6,364 nt of DNA from Saprospirales bacterium (GTDB taxonomy: Bacteria; Bacteroidota; Bacteroidia; Chitinophagales; Saprospiraceae), in contig PWJP01000074.1 of NCBI GenBank assembly GCA_003559985.1, forward strand, positions 1 through 6,364. The letters run 5' to 3'. The notes beneath the pieces are model-generated. The model saw only the letters and a program-made list of their open reading frames with translations, was not told the DNA's origin and made no database searches. Below, in pieces: positions 1 through 5,189 of this stretch; positions within the stretch are counted from its first letter, which is position 1; every line of letters begins with the position of its first letter. A program made the position numbers and the translations under genes.

Positions 1-670
1 CAAGCTCTTTTATAGAACGATCTTTCAAGATAATTGGAGTTTGATGATCCCTTCCAGACCCTGAAAAATAATCATTAAATTTCACTGTAAAACCCTCAGA
101 TTCGTTCTTCTGTCCTAAGAACCAATATACAGGAATTCCATAGGATTCAGCTACAATACATCCATGTAGACTGGAAGTGAAAATTGCCCTACATTCCCAC
201 ATTTTCTTAATAAATTCTAGAGGAGGAAGAGTTACATCCAACACCCATACTCTGGGATCTTTTATATGAGAAAATAGATGCCTTTCTGCATGATGAGGAA
301 TAATCCCTACTTCAAATTTTGGATTTTCTTCTAAGGATTCAGGATATACTAGGGGCATCAAGATTCCAGGATCCCCATACACTTCTGGGGTTTCTGCTTG
401 GACTAGGCTTCTTGTATTTTTTCCTCTAAAAGCAAGAAAATTTACCCCTTTAGGAGGTACAACAGGTTTATTATCCCTATTTCCATACCCCCAAACTACA
501 TCCCCTGGCTGAAGAACTCCCCTAGCCATTTCGCTACCAACACAAAGAAGTTTTCCTTTTTCTTCTTTAGGAACCCATTGAGTTTCTTTTCCTGTTAACC
601 ATTTAATGATGATAGGAACTAACATATCTCCAAAATTACCAATTCTCTTCCAATAATGTGCTTTGATCAT
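1..670 (-). CDS. Polysaccharide pyruvyl transferase family protein (3' end beyond the window)
   Basis: The first 223 residues are visible; the C-terminus lies beyond the left edge. The family transfers pyruvate from phosphoenolpyruvate onto a sugar as a ketal in exopolysaccharides and wall polymers. Visible signatures in order are GNFGDML (11-17) near the N-terminus, CVGSEM (43-48), VWGYGNR (59-65), the AFRGKNTRSL region (80-89), YGDPGILMP (98-106), and SSLHGCIVAESYGIP (166-180). This arrangement is typical of the ExoV/CsaB-like superfamily, where the SxLHG motif is a hallmark. The start at 670 is set by an ATGA overlap with the stop of the preceding MurB-like gene (4 bp, 667-670), with AGAGG about 10 bases upstream, so translation is probably coupled. 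The family call is firm. The acceptor sugar cannot be told, and some family members have other roles. Confidence 0.88.
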   Translation of the reverse strand, partial: MIKAHYWKRIGNFGDMLVPIIIKWLTGKETQWVPKEEKGKLLCVGSEMARGVLQPGDVVWGYGNRDNKPVVPPKGVNFLAFRGKNTRSLVQAETPEVYGDPGILMPLVYPESLEENPKFEVGIIPHHAERHLFSHIKDPRVWVLDVTLPPLEFIKKMWECRAIFTSSLHGCIVAESYGIPVYWFLGQKNESEGFTVKFNDYFSGSGRDHQTPIILKDRSIKEL

Positions 671-1494
671 AAAATTTCTACCTCTAAGTCTCCTCCGACT
701 TTAGACTGAATAAGATTAATTAAAGAAATTACTTGATAAGATGAAGCATTTCCCAAATTAACAATAAATCCAGGATTCAGTTTTGAGATCATTGCATCCC
801 CAATTCTATATCCTGCTAAGCCTTTTTCTTTAATTTCTTTTTGTTTTCTTTTTATAATTGTACCAGAACTTGGATACTCTGAAAGTAAGGGTTGTGTCTT
901 TTTTCTTTTTTCTTCAAAATCTAACATCTTACTTTTTATATTATCTTGAGAATCTTCTTTTAAATTAAAAAATACTGAAAAAACTACAGGGTTATAAAGA
1001 TCATGAAGAATAGATTTTCTATATTCAAATTTCATGTCTTCTTTAGAAAAAGTTTTTATTTCCCCATCCATCCAAATTTTTGCACTATGAAAAATCTTAC
1101 TGATGTCCTGTCCCCAAGCACCAGCATTCATATAGACTGAACCTCCTACAGTTCCAGGAATGTCCTTAGCAAATTCAGCTCCAGTAGAATGCAACCAAAG
1201 AAAAGTCTGTGAAAGCTGTTCCATAGAAAGACCACCGGAGACTTGCACTAGATGTCTATCTGAAATATAACCAGAAGACTCATCTGAAAAAACAATGAGA
1301 GTCCCCTCATAACCTGCATCTTGTATAAGAAGATTAGATCCTTTACCAATCAATCTCCAATTACCTTCCATTGAATTTAAAAGAGTTAAAAGTTTTCCTT
1401 CCTCATTGGAAACAAAAATAACTTTTTTAATGGAACCACCTACTTTCATTGTAGTAATGTCTCTTCCAGTTAGACCTATTTTTTCTAGGATCAT
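667..1494 (-). CDS. murB: MurB-like UDP-N-acetylenolpyruvoylglucosamine reductase with Ser-to-Thr at the catalytic position
   Basis: 275 aa. MurB is a cytoplasmic FAD enzyme that reduces UDP-GlcNAc-enolpyruvate to UDP-MurNAc with NADPH. Visible motifs are TTMKVGG (14-20), the FAD-binding GKGSNLLIQDAGYEG (50-64), DIPGTVGGSVYMNAGAWG (111-128), FEYRKSIL (156-163), QPLLSEYPSSGTIIKR (201-216), GLAGYRIGDAMIS (225-237) and a C-terminal LEVEIL (270-275) supplying the catalytic Glu, probably E273. The short form with the YPS-x-G pattern resembles Gram-positive MurB. The usual GS at the proton-donor serine is GT here (T212), and the protein ends almost directly after the catalytic Glu. I chose the start at 1494 because AAAGGA lies 6 bases upstream and the start follows the 48-aa ORF by 2 bases; an in-frame start at 1521 would overlap that ORF by 25 bp. 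It is a full-length fold and may be active, or adapted to a different enolpyruvyl sugar. Confidence 0.9.
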   Translation of the reverse strand: MILEKIGLTGRDITTMKVGGSIKKVIFVSNEEGKLLTLLNSMEGNWRLIGKGSNLLIQDAGYEGTLIVFSDESSGYISDRHLVQVSGGLSMEQLSQTFLWLHSTGAEFAKDIPGTVGGSVYMNAGAWGQDISKIFHSAKIWMDGEIKTFSKEDMKFEYRKSILHDLYNPVVFSVFFNLKEDSQDNIKSKMLDFEEKRKKTQPLLSEYPSSGTIIKRKQKEIKEKGLAGYRIGDAMISKLNPGFIVNLGNASSYQVISLINLIQSKVGGDLEVEIL

Positions 1495-1496
1495 TA

Positions 1497-1643
1497 TTAT
1501 TCCTTTTTTATAAATCCCCAACTTGTTTCAGAACCTCTAAAATCAGGAATCCCTAAAACTTCTTCTATTGCTTTAGTACATCCAGGAAATCTTTTATTCT
1601 TTAAAAATTCATTATAAAATTCTTCACTAATTTGTTTATTCAT
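1497..1643 (-). CDS. Small hypothetical protein (48 aa) between GT29 and MurB-like genes
   Basis: A 48-codon ORF, beginning MNKQISEEFYNEF and ending SWGFIKKE, fills the space between the GT29-like gene and the MurB-like gene. Its ATG overlaps the upstream stop by 8 bp (1636-1643) and its stop lies 2 bases before the preferred MurB start, so it fits the tightly packed pattern of the block. No good Shine-Dalgarno sequence precedes it, so translation would depend on coupling to the upstream gene. The composition is soluble and mixed, with one Cys in the segment RFPGCTKAIEEVLG. I do not recognise a family. It could be a real small protein or a remnant of a longer gene. Confidence 0.55.
   Translation of the reverse strand: MNKQISEEFYNEFLKNKRFPGCTKAIEEVLGIPDFRGSETSWGFIKKE
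1501..1506 (-). promoter_or_regulatory. Ribosome binding site deciding the MurB-like start
   Basis: AAAGGA on the minus strand ends 6 bases before the ATG at 1494. It lies inside the last codons of the 48-aa ORF. It favours 1494 over the in-frame ATG at 1521, and the protein from 1494 begins at the usual distance from the TTMKVGG motif. Confidence 0.6.
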
Positions 1644-2658
1644 TTTGTTTTACTAACTTTTCTATGCTTTCTTTACATATAGGATCTAAAGTACACTTTT
1701 CAAAATCTCCTAATTCCAACATTACTTTAGCATTCGGAATAAGGGGATGGGACTTCATCTGACTTTCTTTTATAATGTAAGAATTTACATACCCTTTAGA
1801 ATAAGACATCCTATCTTCTTCTTTAACAGGTAAAAATCCATCGATTCCAGTTACATATAAACTCTTTATAGGAAATCTTAAAAGGTCATTGATTAACAAG
1901 ATTCCCATAAGAGGATTAAAAGGTTTTCCTTCATTTAAGTTTGTAATATCTGTGTTGAAATTTCTATATCTAATAGATCCTTTGAAAGGAAAAGCTGTTG
2001 GTAATTTTCTACAAACAAATTCTAATCCTCTATCAATCCAGGTAGAAAGATCCCACCATCGCTGGCATCCGGTTTGTTCATAAATTTTATTTACATATAG
2101 AATATCAGTCCTCTTACCATAATCCCTTTCTAATTGTCTACTGTTGGCAAGAGCATTGATCATATTCCCAGTTCTTATCACTAGATCATAAGAATCTATT
2201 TCCTCTCCTCTTTCAAGGTCAGAAATAATTGTAGAAGGTCCTACAAAAATTACAGATTTCCCTTTTACTAAATCTACAAATTCTTCTTCCATTAAATTTG
2301 ATTTTTGATCCTCTATAAGCTGATCAAGATCCATATCCTCATTTCTAAAAAATGCCCAAAGATCTCCACTCACAAGATCAGGCTTTCTCCTAAAAGCAAG
2401 AAATACTTGAAGAAATGCTTTCGTAGAAACAGTATATCCTGTCCCACAAATCATTCCCCCTATATCTAAAACTGAAAACCAATTCTTAATGGTAGAAGCT
2501 GGAATTTTTTTATTTTTTACATAAATCAAATCATATCGTATATGAGGATTTGGTTGAACATCCTTATCTAAAATCTTATATGTCTTAATGAAAATTTTAG
2601 AATTATCTATGAAAAATGAAATATCTTTTTCTACATCTTTAAGAAGTTTATTTTTCAT
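1636..2658 (-). CDS. GT29 sialyltransferase-like glycosyltransferase with a degenerate methyltransferase-like N-terminal region
   Basis: 340 aa. The C-terminal two thirds match family GT29. A sialyl-motif-L-like segment (132-163) contains KSVIFVGPS and EIDSYDLVIRTGN. YGKRTDILYVN follows (180-190). A motif-S-like segment, FNPLMGILLINDLL then LYVTGIDGF, spans 247-275, and H304 (SHPL) could be the conserved His of the last motif. GT29 enzymes transfer sialic acid from CMP-sialate; bacterial and viral members are annotated more loosely, so donor and acceptor are unknown. Residues 15-106 resemble the C-terminal half of a class I methyltransferase of the Methyltransf_24 type: YDLIYV (42-47), then KNWFSVLDIGGMICGTGY (58-75), then SGDLWAFFR (97-105). 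The SAM-binding glycine motif and the usual acidic residue before the Tyr are absent, so this part is probably inactive. The start overlaps the GT8 stop as ATGA (2655-2658), with GGAG about 12 bases upstream. Confidence 0.8.
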   Translation of the reverse strand: MKNKLLKDVEKDISFFIDNSKIFIKTYKILDKDVQPNPHIRYDLIYVKNKKIPASTIKNWFSVLDIGGMICGTGYTVSTKAFLQVFLAFRRKPDLVSGDLWAFFRNEDMDLDQLIEDQKSNLMEEEFVDLVKGKSVIFVGPSTIISDLERGEEIDSYDLVIRTGNMINALANSRQLERDYGKRTDILYVNKIYEQTGCQRWWDLSTWIDRGLEFVCRKLPTAFPFKGSIRYRNFNTDITNLNEGKPFNPLMGILLINDLLRFPIKSLYVTGIDGFLPVKEEDRMSYSKGYVNSYIIKESQMKSHPLIPNAKVMLELGDFEKCTLDPICKESIEKLVKQNE

Positions 2659-3398
2659 TTAGAATATGCTCTCCATTTTTTATAGATAGGACCAAATGTT
2701 TTTTCACCTCCCCCTTTTGATTCCCAAGGTTTTCTTGCTACGAAGTGTATACAAACTGCATTATTGAATTCTTGCTTGTACTTTTTAGATTTTATCATTC
2801 TTTTTTCTATATTGTAAATTTTTGGGAGATAAGTACATTTTCCATTTCTAACATAATGGAGATTGATAATCTCTTGATCAGGAAGCTCAAACCCTTCTTC
2901 TACCATTTTTATCATTTTCTGATAGTCTTCAATCTCTATTTTATCACAATCTAAAACCAAAACTCCAGAGTTTATATCATTTATAACTTTATCATTCTTA
3001 GGAACAAATTGTTTACATCCTCCTATAGGGTTTCCTTGTAATTCAGAAAAAATTAAACCATCTAAAGATCCCATTATAAGGATATCCATATCCATAAAAA
3101 TGAGTCTATCATAAGAAGTCTGAGTTGCAATTCTAAAAATCTCCAATTTATAATAGGTAGATAATAATCGTTCTATAGTTTTATCTATAGGGAAATTATA
3201 AGAATCCCTATCAAAGGGTAAAAATTCTATATTTGGGTAACATCTTTTCAGTTTCTTTTTATTAGAAGTTTTTAGCTGATTATTCAAAATAAGAAATTTA
3301 TAGTCAAAGGAAGGGTTATGATTCTTCAAAGATTTGAAAAATACTTCTGCCCCCGGTACAAAACCATTATTCAATAAAGTACAAAATACAACTTCCAT
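2655..3398 (-). CDS. GT8-family glycosyltransferase (glycogenin/LgtC-like)
   Basis: 247 aa, a single GT-A domain without signal peptide or membrane segment, so probably cytoplasmic. Family GT8 transfers glucose, galactose or related sugars from UDP-sugars with retention. Visible motifs are the N-terminal strand VVFCTLLNNGFVPGAEVFFKSL (in residues 3-24), STYYKLEIFRI (80-90), the metal-binding DxD as FMDMDILIMGSLD (D103 and D105), INSGVLVLD (142-150), LPDQEIIN (172-179) and a C-terminal IHFVARKPW (217-225) resembling the H-x-x-G-x-KPW of the family with Ala for Gly. The start is supported by AGAGG 7 bases upstream. Acceptor specificity cannot be read from the sequence; the neighbours suggest a shared glycan product. 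Confidence 0.88.
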   Translation of the reverse strand: MEVVFCTLLNNGFVPGAEVFFKSLKNHNPSFDYKFLILNNQLKTSNKKKLKRCYPNIEFLPFDRDSYNFPIDKTIERLLSTYYKLEIFRIATQTSYDRLIFMDMDILIMGSLDGLIFSELQGNPIGGCKQFVPKNDKVINDINSGVLVLDCDKIEIEDYQKMIKMVEEGFELPDQEIINLHYVRNGKCTYLPKIYNIEKRMIKSKKYKQEFNNAVCIHFVARKPWESKGGGEKTFGPIYKKWRAYSK

Positions 3399-3440
3399 AT
3401 CATTTCCTCTTAATTAAATAGTTGTTTATGTTTAGATTCT

Positions 3441-3633
3441 TCATTTTTTGGTTTCAGATATTTCCTTCTTGATTTGATCAACTATCTGATTGATTCTGAT
3501 AGTAGAACTATGAAGAGAAATCCCTAGATGACTAGAAGCTTTCATATAATCAGAAATCATCTTTTCTAGGGACTTCTACATGTTCATGAATTTGAGAAGA
3601 TTCTGTTTTTTCAATTTTCTGGTTTTTCTTCAT
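3441..3633 (-). pseudogene. Probable frameshifted small gene (two short ORFs, 27 and 39 codons)
   Basis: A first reading starts with ATG at 3633, overlapping the VWA gene end by 23 bp with AAAGAGG just upstream, and encodes MKKNQKIEKTESSQIHEHVE and seven more residues to a stop at 3550. A second reading starts at 3560 and encodes 39 aa to a stop at 3441, containing MKASSHLGISLHSSTIRINQ and ending in a Lys-rich helix. Between the last in-frame stop (TAG near 3580) and 3560 the second frame reads KSLEK, so joining HEHVE to SLEKMISDYMK gives one plausible helical protein of about 65 aa. A change of one or two bases near 3575-3585 would account for the break. It could be a real mutation, a sequencing error, or two tiny overlapping genes. 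No family is recognised. Confidence 0.45.
3521..3572. repeat. 8-bp perfect inverted repeat with a 36-base spacer
   Basis: tccctaga at 3521-3528 and tctaggga at 3565-3572 are exact reverse complements, separated by 36 bases. The spacer makes a strong hairpin unlikely without extra pairing, and no T-run follows to suggest a terminator. It lies inside the split small gene and could be a protein binding site or chance. Confidence 0.4.
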
Positions 3634-4294
3634 TATCCTCTTTCACAGTAGGCTCTACTGCATCAATATCATCATACAAATTCTTAACAGAAGTTTCACC
3701 AGAAGCTCTAGAATTAAAATAAGTAGCAAAAGCACGAGTTTGGCCTTGAGCCATAAAATCTAGTCCTACATCTGAAGCATCATACTGAAGAGTAGATGCA
3801 ATTCCAATATCCAAAGCCTGATCAAGGGCATTTTCAGTTCCTATGAACGTAAATGTCCATTGCTTAGTATTCTCAAGCCTCTCTATTTCAGACTTAAGAT
3901 TTTTCCTTCCTCGTTCTCCACCAAATTCTTGAGAAGAATTTTCCATTCCATCCGTAACAATTACAAACAGTACAGCATCTTCTTTTCCCAATTCATAATT
4001 CTTTTCAAAACGATGGATTGTCTGTCCAATTGCATCATATAAGGCAGTCATCCCTGATGGTTGATATGTTTCCTCTTTGAGCTCATTTACAAGACCAACT
4101 TCTGCACTTCCTACTTGAACAGAAATTTCATGATTAAATAGAACAATAGATACCACTGTTTCTAAATTATTCTTTTCTGATTCCCTTTTCAAAGACTTGA
4201 TTTGGTCATTGAAACTCTTAACTGCTGATTCCCTTAGAGACAGCATTGATCCGGATTTGTCCAGAATCATTGCTACATACGTTTTCCCATTCAT
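3611..4294 (-). CDS. Stand-alone von Willebrand factor A (VWA) domain protein
   Basis: 227 aa. The VWA domain occupies about residues 4-185 and carries an intact MIDAS metal site: DKSGSM (D12, S14, S16), the conserved Thr in PSGMTALYDAIG (T83), and VTDGMEN (D115). Such domains bind partner proteins through a divalent metal; stand-alone versions occur in phages and in tellurite-resistance and chaperone-like systems. No signal peptide or membrane helix is visible, so it should be cytoplasmic. The last 20 residues are acidic and probably disordered (VEPTVKEDNEEKPEN). The start at 4294 overlaps the previous stop as ATGA and has a strong AAGGAGG 6 bases upstream, predicting efficient translation. 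The partner is unknown; no MoxR-type ATPase or Ter gene lies in the window. Confidence 0.88.
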   Translation of the reverse strand: MNGKTYVAMILDKSGSMLSLRESAVKSFNDQIKSLKRESEKNNLETVVSIVLFNHEISVQVGSAEVGLVNELKEETYQPSGMTALYDAIGQTIHRFEKNYELGKEDAVLFVIVTDGMENSSQEFGGERGRKNLKSEIERLENTKQWTFTFIGTENALDQALDIGIASTLQYDASDVGLDFMAQGQTRAFATYFNSRASGETSVKNLYDDIDAVEPTVKEDNEEKPEN

Positions 4295-4593
4295 TTCTTT
4301 CCTCCTTCATCAACTGGAATAAATTCAGATTCCTCCAATTGGCACAAAATAGATTCTTCTTTTATATTGAGGAGTAAAACTCCATTTTCAAAATACAAAT
4401 ATTTTAGATTTCCAAAAAGGATAAATTTAAATACTTCATCAAGGTTTTTTTCTTTATTAGAATGATATTTGAAGGTCATTTGATTAGATAAATTAAAGTA
4501 AATATAGAATGGATGTTCTTCATTTTCTTTATCTATCCTTTTTTCCATAGACACAATATCATCTACTTTGAACAGAGTCATAGAATTTTTCAT
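4291..4593 (-). CDS. Hypothetical protein (100 aa)
   Basis: I do not recognise a family. From the ATG at 4593 the protein starts MKNSMTLFKVDDIVSMEKR and appears as alternating short strands with hydrophobic runs (FYIYFNLSNQMTFKYH, KYLYFENGVLLLNIK), suggesting a small beta-rich soluble domain with an acidic end (EESEFIPVDEGGKK). There is no convincing membrane segment. A longer frame opens at 4671, but its extra 26 residues lie within the macro-domain gene. The start at 4593 has GAGGGAGG directly upstream and leaves a 10-base gap to the macro stop, so it is preferred. It is probably co-translated with the VWA gene that follows by a 4-bp overlap. Confidence 0.75.
   Translation of the reverse strand: MKNSMTLFKVDDIVSMEKRIDKENEEHPFYIYFNLSNQMTFKYHSNKEKNLDEVFKFILFGNLKYLYFENGVLLLNIKEESILCQLEESEFIPVDEGGKK
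4301..4307 (-). promoter_or_regulatory. Strong Shine-Dalgarno sequence for the VWA gene
   Basis: AAGGAGG on the minus strand, 6 bases before the ATG at 4294. It lies in the last codons of the 100-aa protein gene, so the two genes are translationally linked through the ATGA overlap at 4291-4294. It is one of the two best ribosome binding sites in the window. Confidence 0.75.
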
Positions 4594-4603
4594 AATCCTC
4601 CCT

Positions 4604-5020
4604 CTAAAGATAACAAACAAATATCTTAAGATCTGTATCAATGAAGATCTTTTCAATGATCTTCTTAACAACTCTCCATTCTAATTGATCCAGACCACAA
4701 CCAATCCTAGGCATAGCTACTTGTTTGATATTAAAAAATTTTACAATTTTCTTCATCTTCCATAGAGATTTTTCAAAATTCTCATAAGAAGGCTTATCTG
4801 AGGCATACTTCTTTGTTACCAAACTGAATACATTATTCGCGTAAATACAATCGGGATATTTATTCTTCCCCAATTTTTCTAAGACTGGCCTAAGATTGAA
4901 TTTTTCTGCCATAGGAACTGCTATTCCTGCTCCCATAACATAATCTGCGGAAATACAATGAACTAAGGGCATCCCATCTGCATATTCAAATAAATCCTTA
5001 TTCTCTTCCTGTATTGTCAT
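4604..5020 (-). CDS. TARG1/DarG-like macro-domain ADP-ribosyl hydrolase
   Basis: 138 aa, a single macro domain. It resembles human TARG1 (OARD1) along most of its length: HCISADYVMGAGIAVPMAEKF (in 21-41), VTKKYASDKPSYENFEKSL (68-86), MPRIGCGLDQLEW (103-115) and IFIDTDLKIFVCYL at the end. The TARG1 catalytic pair is conserved: the Lys of TKK (K70, matching human K84 as I recall it) and the Asp of GCGLD (D111, matching D125). TARG1 removes ADP-ribose from acidic residues, and the related DarG macro domain removes it from thymidine in DNA modified by the toxin DarT. The N-terminus is slightly short, with KDLF where GDLF is usual. The start at 5020 overlaps the acidic gene by 23 bp and has GGAGG 9 bases upstream. 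No DarT-like toxin is nearby, so it acts alone or against a host enzyme. The substrate is unknown. Confidence 0.9.
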   Translation of the reverse strand: MTIQEENKDLFEYADGMPLVHCISADYVMGAGIAVPMAEKFNLRPVLEKLGKNKYPDCIYANNVFSLVTKKYASDKPSYENFEKSLWKMKKIVKFFNIKQVAMPRIGCGLDQLEWRVVKKIIEKIFIDTDLKIFVCYL

Positions 5021-5189
5021 CTTCTATTTCCTCCGACTCCCAAACAAACACTTCATCCTCCTCAAAATCATCTGGAGGACCAAAAACCTCTTCTCCAAAT
5101 TCATTATCATCTTCAAATTCAAAGAACTCACAATTGACACATTCTTCTTGATTCTTTTCACAATTGTAGCATTCAGGATGATTATCCAT
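4998..5189 (-). CDS. Very acidic Cys4 mini-protein (63 aa)
   Basis: From the ATG at 5189 the protein has a compact CYNC-x6-CVNC cluster (C7, C10, C17, C20), spaced like a zinc knuckle or rubredoxin-type site, followed by a tail dominated by Glu and Asp. By hand count there are 26 acidic and only 2 Lys/Arg among 63 residues. The tail also has FGPPDDF and an aromatic VFVW. No family is recognised. Small, strongly acidic phage proteins sometimes mimic DNA and block host nucleases or other DNA-binding proteins, but that role is only inferred here. An upstream GTG (5228) and an ATG (5207) are in frame; I prefer 5189 because GGAGG at 5201-5205 precedes it and the overlap with the previous gene is then only 8 bp. 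Confidence 0.75.
   Translation of the reverse strand: MDNHPECYNCEKNQEECVNCEFFEFEDDNEFGEEVFGPPDDFEEDEVFVWESEEIEDDNTGRE

Noticed and set aside
1495..1521. Upstream start for the MurB-like protein giving nine extra residues
   Set aside because: It would overlap the 48-aa ORF by 25 bp, whereas the ATG at 1494 has AAAGGA at good spacing and matches the family N-terminus.
1889..2083. Plus-strand reading frame opposite the GT29-like gene
   Set aside because: It lies fully antisense to a well-supported gene and has no ribosome site or recognisable domain. The other plus-strand frames near 2745, 3860, 5231, 5879 and 5976 were dropped for the same reason.
1636..2658. GT42-type sialyltransferase as an alternative family for the GT29-like protein
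   Set aside because: The GEEIDSYDLVIR segment followed by YGKRTDILYVN fits the GT29 motif pattern better than the GNGPSL pattern of GT42.
3400..3444. 14-codon ORF with an ATGA overlap just before the GT8 gene
   Set aside because: It is too short to judge and holds the GT8 ribosome site; the ATGA overlap alone is weak evidence. It might act as a leader, but nothing supports this.
3399..3610. Possible promoter or terminator in the largest gap
   Set aside because: I found no convincing -35/-10 pair at proper spacing and no hairpin followed by a T-run on the minus strand. The inverted repeat there has a 36-base loop and no T-run.
4594..4671. 26-residue N-terminal extension of the 100-aa protein
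   Set aside because: The extension overlaps the conserved end of the macro-domain gene in another frame, and the ATG at 4593 has a GGGAGG-type ribosome site.
4604..5189. Macro domain plus acidic protein as a DarTG-type toxin-antitoxin pair
   Set aside because: The acidic 63-aa protein is far too small for a DarT ADP-ribosyltransferase and has none of its motifs, so no toxin is visible in the window.
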